64,000 bases of DNA from Niabella pedocola. GTDB lineage: Bacteria > Bacteroidota > Bacteroidia > Chitinophagales > Chitinophagaceae. Made by a program: the position numbers and the translations under genes. This document shows, piece by piece, positions 60,762 to 64,000 of this stretch; the first letter of the stretch is position 1; every line of letters begins with the position of its first letter. The DNA is taken from the NCBI RefSeq assembly GCF_021044425.1, contig NZ_JAJNEC010000002.1:1-64000 (forward strand). Direction: 5' to 3'. A model generated the notes under the pieces. It was not told where the DNA came from, did no database searches, and saw only the letters and a list, made by a program, of their open reading frames with translations.

Positions 60762-63155
60762 ATGTTCAGTAATTATTTCAAAATAGCCTGGCGCAGTATC
60801 TGGCGGAATAAAATGCATGCGCTCATTCATATCAGTGGCCTGGCCATCAGCTTTACGGTTTTGGTCCTTATCAGTCTTTATGTATTGAATGAATACAGCT
60901 ATGACCGGTTTTACTCAAATGCAGACCGCATCGTGCGGGTGGTGCAACACACGAAATGGAATGGAAATGAGCTGCACCAGGCTACTACGCCGGCTCCGTT
61001 TGCACCGGAGCTGGAGAAGGCATTTCCGGAGATAGCGGCAGCGGTGCGGATCGACCTGGAGGGCGGAGGTGTGATCTCCTATAAGGAGCAGCAGTTTAAA
61101 CAGGATGATATCATCTTTGCAGATCCGTCGCTTACAAAAATTTTTTCCTATCATTTTTTATACGGAGATCCGGCAAGTGCGCTTTCCGATCCTCGGTCTA
61201 TCGTGATCTCTGCGTCGCTTGCGAAAAAACTTTTTGGAGCCGCTTCCCGGGCGTTGATGCAGACAATTCATCTTGATGATCAGCAACCGGCAATGGTAAC
61301 CGGCGTTATTAAAGATCTTCCGGCAAATACGCATTTGCGCTTTAGCGCCGTGCGTCCGTTTCCCGGCCCTGTAAAGGACGGGTGGCAGAACTTTCATTTT
61401 TATACCTATTTGCTGCTTAAGAAAGGGGTAAAGATTGCAGACCTGGAAAAGAAGCTCGCAGGTTTTGCGGCGGCTACCATACAGCAGCAGATGCGGGTCA
61501 ACGACTATAAAATGACCCTGCAGCCGCTTACATCCATTCATTTACATTCGCACCTCGATTTTGAACTGAGCCAAAACAGTGATGCAGCAAGGGTGTACAT
61601 GCTTATCGTGATCGCCGTATTGGTACTGGCCATTGCGGTGATCAATTACCTCAATCTTACAATAGCAGGCGCCGCTATGCGTACGAGGGAAATTGCCGTG
61701 CGGAAGGTGGTTGGGTCCGGAAGAGGCGGCATCGTTGGCCTGTTTATGGCAGAATCTGTACTGATTACGGGCATTGCCGTATCGCTGGCTTTTTTGCTGG
61801 TGCAACTGTTACTTCCGGGGTTTGGCCGTTTTGTAGACCGGGAGCTGTATATCGGGTCATCCGGATGGCTGCCCGTGTGCGGAGCGATCATCGGTGTTAC
61901 GGCAATCATCGGCTGTTTGAGCGGCCTGTACCCGTCGTTGTTATTATTAACGCTGAAAACCGTGCCGGCGCTTAAAGGAAAGATAACCGTTAACGAAGGC
62001 CTGGGCCTGAGAAAAATCTTTGTCGTTTTTCAGTTTACCATTGCCGCTGCATTGATACCGGCGTCGGTGATCATTTTTCGCCAGCTGCAGTATGTGTTGC
62101 AGGCTGATCTGGGCTTTAATAAAGAACAGGTGCTCACCTTTCATATCGATAACGTAAAGGTGCGCGATCAGGTGCCGGCACTTAAAAATCAATTGCTCCG
62201 GAACCCGGTGATTGAGGCGGTGGCCGTAGCCGGTAACCCCATTGGCAATAATGACCTGGGCGGGTTAGGCTACCGCTTTGAAACGCCCGGCGGGGGCTTT
62301 TCCACGGCTACCACCGCTGCCCAGGAACTGATGATCGACGCGGATTATCTCCCGGCAATGGATATCCGGTTACAGAGCGGGAGAAATTTTTCAGACAATA
62401 TCCGTACAGACCAGTACGGTGCTGCACTGATCAATGAAACCCTGATGCACAAGCTTGGTTGGCAGGATGCTGTTGGCCGGAAACTGCAGTTCAGCATCGA
62501 CGATTCGGGACATACCGCCGAGCGTACTATTGTTGGAGTGGTACGGGATTTTCATACCTATTCCCTGCAGCACCGGGTGGCGTCGCTGGTGATGGTGATG
62601 CCACCCGTTCCGGTAATGCAGGATAACCTGTATGTGCGGGTAGCAAAAGGAAAAAACCGCGAAGCACTTGCGTTTATTGACCAGGTTTACCGGCAGTTTG
62701 ATCCGGCAAATGTGGTTACCTACCATTTTCTGAACGACAATTTTAAGCGCCAGTACGCGGCTGAGCAAAAGCAGGAAAAAATGTCGCTGGTGTTTACAGC
62801 CATTGCAGTGATGATCGCTGGTATGGGATTGTTTGGCCTGGTAAGTATCATGGCCGTTCAGCGCACCCGTGAAATCGGCATCCGGAAAGTACTGGGCGCC
62901 GGTGTATCGGGTATTGTCCGGTTGTTTTCGATCGATTTTTTAAAGCTGATCCTGATAGCTGTGATGATTGCCATTCCGATTACCTGGTGGGTAATGAACC
63001 GGTGGCTGGAAACCTTTGCCTACCGGAGTCCCGTTCCCTGGTGGTTGTTTGCAGGTACCGGAACCCTGATGCTGGTGATTGCGTTATTGATTGTAAGTAT
63101 CCGGGCCATCGGGGCCGCCAGAGCCAACCCGGTGAAGGCCCTGCGTTCAGAGTAG
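60762..63155 (+). CDS. FtsX/MacB-type ABC permease 13
   Basis: 797 residues, start MFSNYFKIAWRSIWRNKMHAL, end NPVKALRSE. Divergent first half: helix 1 is ISGLAISFTVLVLISLYVL, followed by NEYSYDRFYSNADRIVRVVQHTKW. The first cytoplasmic signature is MRTREIAVRKVVGSGRGGIVGLFMAES, lacking the usual AKEVG. The second is standard (VQRTREIGIRKVLGA). The eight-helix plan is intact. It begins 95 bp after permease 12. Confidence 0.92.
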   Translation: MFSNYFKIAWRSIWRNKMHALIHISGLAISFTVLVLISLYVLNEYSYDRFYSNADRIVRVVQHTKWNGNELHQATTPAPFAPELEKAFPEIAAAVRIDLEGGGVISYKEQQFKQDDIIFADPSLTKIFSYHFLYGDPASALSDPRSIVISASLAKKLFGAASRALMQTIHLDDQQPAMVTGVIKDLPANTHLRFSAVRPFPGPVKDGWQNFHFYTYLLLKKGVKIADLEKKLAGFAAATIQQQMRVNDYKMTLQPLTSIHLHSHLDFELSQNSDAARVYMLIVIAVLVLAIAVINYLNLTIAGAAMRTREIAVRKVVGSGRGGIVGLFMAESVLITGIAVSLAFLLVQLLLPGFGRFVDRELYIGSSGWLPVCGAIIGVTAIIGCLSGLYPSLLLLTLKTVPALKGKITVNEGLGLRKIFVVFQFTIAAALIPASVIIFRQLQYVLQADLGFNKEQVLTFHIDNVKVRDQVPALKNQLLRNPVIEAVAVAGNPIGNNDLGGLGYRFETPGGGFSTATTAAQELMIDADYLPAMDIRLQSGRNFSDNIRTDQYGAALINETLMHKLGWQDAVGRKLQFSIDDSGHTAERTIVGVVRDFHTYSLQHRVASLVMVMPPVPVMQDNLYVRVAKGKNREALAFIDQVYRQFDPANVVTYHFLNDNFKRQYAAEQKQEKMSLVFTAIAVMIAGMGLFGLVSIMAVQRTREIGIRKVLGAGVSGIVRLFSIDFLKLILIAVMIAIPITWWVMNRWLETFAYRSPVPWWLFAGTGTLMLVIALLIVSIRAIGAARANPVKALRSE

Positions 63156-63158
63156 GGC

Positions 63159-63214
63159 GGTGAACCGTTAATAGTCAGTAGTCAATTGTGAATGGGGAAT
63201 GGGAGAGGCAGTGG
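63159..63214. repeat. Heptamer array after permease 13
   Basis: Eight loose units: GGTGAAC, CGTTAAT, AGTCAGT, AGTCAAT, TGTGAAT, GGGGAAT, GGGAGAG, GCAGTGG. Same AGTCAAT flavour as after permeases 11 and 12. Confidence 0.55.
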
Positions 63215-63241
63215 ACCATCAGAAGTTTTAAATGTTGTACA

Positions 63242-64000
63242 ATGATCAAAAATTATTTCAAAACGGCCTGGCGTAACCTGGTAAAGAACCGGAGCTATGG
63301 GCTGATCAATATTTTCGGGCTCACAATGGGCCTGGCCGTTGTATTGCTGATTGCGCTGTGGATCTGGGATGAGATGTCGTTTGACCGTTATTTTAAGAAC
63401 CATAAACGGATTGCCCTGGTATTGCAGCAACACACAAAAGATGATGTTACCTATACCGACTGGGCGCTTCCGATGCCACTGGCCGATGCGCTGCGTAAAG
63501 ACTACGGGGCTGCATTTGAAGGAATCTCGTTATTGTACAGTGGTGTGTATAACCTTACGTTTGCGGAGAAGAAATTGTCTGCCAAAGGAACGTTTATGGA
63601 GCCGGATGGACCATCCATGTTTTCCCTGGAGCTGTTGAGCGGAGATAAAAATGCATTAAAAGATCCGGCATCGGTGTTGTTATCGCAATCGCTGGCCCGT
63701 ACGCTTTTTGGAAACGGCGATCCGTTGAACCAGGTAATACGGATTACCAATCAGTTTAATGTAAAGGTGGCCGGAGTGTATAAAGATCTGCCAAAGAACA
63801 CATCGCTGAGCGAAGATGCAGAGTTTATTGCTCCCTGGCAGTTTGGGGTATCTAACTGGGAGTGGATCAAAAAGGAAAGGGAGAACTGGGATTATAATCT
63901 TTTTAAGCTGGCTGTTCAACTGGCGCCGCATACCCGCATGGAGGATGTATCTGCGCGGATCCGGAAGGTGCTCGCTGCACATGTTACAAAAGCGCCGGGT
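63242..64000 (+). CDS. FtsX/MacB-type ABC permease 14 (partial, runs off the window)
   Basis: The frame is open from the ATG at 63242 to the edge, 253 codons. Start MIKNYFKTAWRNLVKNRSYGL, then helix 1 and WIWDEMSFDRYFKNHKRIALVLQQHTKDD, which places it with permeases 4 and 11. The first periplasmic domain is complete as far as DVSARIRKVLAAHVTKAPG. The downstream helices are missing only because the window ends. The array therefore continues at least one gene further. Confidence 0.9.
   Translation, partial: MIKNYFKTAWRNLVKNRSYGLINIFGLTMGLAVVLLIALWIWDEMSFDRYFKNHKRIALVLQQHTKDDVTYTDWALPMPLADALRKDYGAAFEGISLLYSGVYNLTFAEKKLSAKGTFMEPDGPSMFSLELLSGDKNALKDPASVLLSQSLARTLFGNGDPLNQVIRITNQFNVKVAGVYKDLPKNTSLSEDAEFIAPWQFGVSNWEWIKKERENWDYNLFKLAVQLAPHTRMEDVSARIRKVLAAHVTKAPG

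Overview
The window looks like chromosome of a Bacteroidota bacterium, most likely family Chitinophagaceae. Grounds: a citrate synthase of the eukaryotic type, LytTR and NtrC/NtrY-type regulators, many FtsX/MacB-type permeases, DUF4421 and DUF4097 proteins, weak Shine-Dalgarno sequences, and promoters of the TTG / TAnnTTTG kind. Genus cannot be named from sequence alone. No prophage, CRISPR array or intact insertion sequence is visible.

Layout. 1-556: degenerate 7-bp repeats including a 121-bp direct repeat. 557-3215: citrate synthase and a small envelope-stress-like trio (YtxH, holin-like, unknown). 3336-3412: tRNA-Ala(GGC), followed by an AT-rich patch with an orphan secreted protein and a decayed transposase-like fragment. 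4743-6998: UvrA paralogue without the UvrB-binding domain. 7660-9729: secreted fusion of a TIM-barrel isomerase-like domain to a DUF218 domain. 10022-13703: LytTR regulator, small membrane protein and hybrid kinase. 13949-16091: alpha/beta hydrolase behind a perfect 20-bp palindrome, then two small basic secreted proteins. 16195-21044: barrel protein, MprF, AcvB/VirJ-like protein and DUF4421 protein in one tight operon, read as a lysyl-phosphatidylglycerol synthesis and turnover module.

21194 to the end is the striking part. A sigma-54-type response regulator and NtrY-like kinase (minus strand) sit beside a MacA-like adaptor, one MacB/LolD-type ATPase, an S41 peptidase, and then at least 14 tandem full-size (about 790-805 aa) eight-helix FtsX/MacB permeases, interrupted only by a DUF4097 repeat protein. 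The array runs off the right edge. There is one adaptor and one ATPase for 14 permeases. Three promoter regions (before the secreted protein at 24101, before the adaptor, and before permease 4) share one design: two TGT-N10/11-ACA-like dyads about 22 bp apart, then a GGCA[C/T] -24-like element 51-53 bp further on. This suggests that the neighbouring sigma-54 activator controls both halves of the array.

Across the window, intergenic spacers are filled with degenerate arrays of strict 7-bp period (TCTCAAA, TCTGAAA, CCTTCAG and GTCAATA flavours). The spacers before the duplicated permeases 1 and 2 differ by exactly 49 bp, which is seven heptamer units. These arrays are a second candidate for something undescribed.
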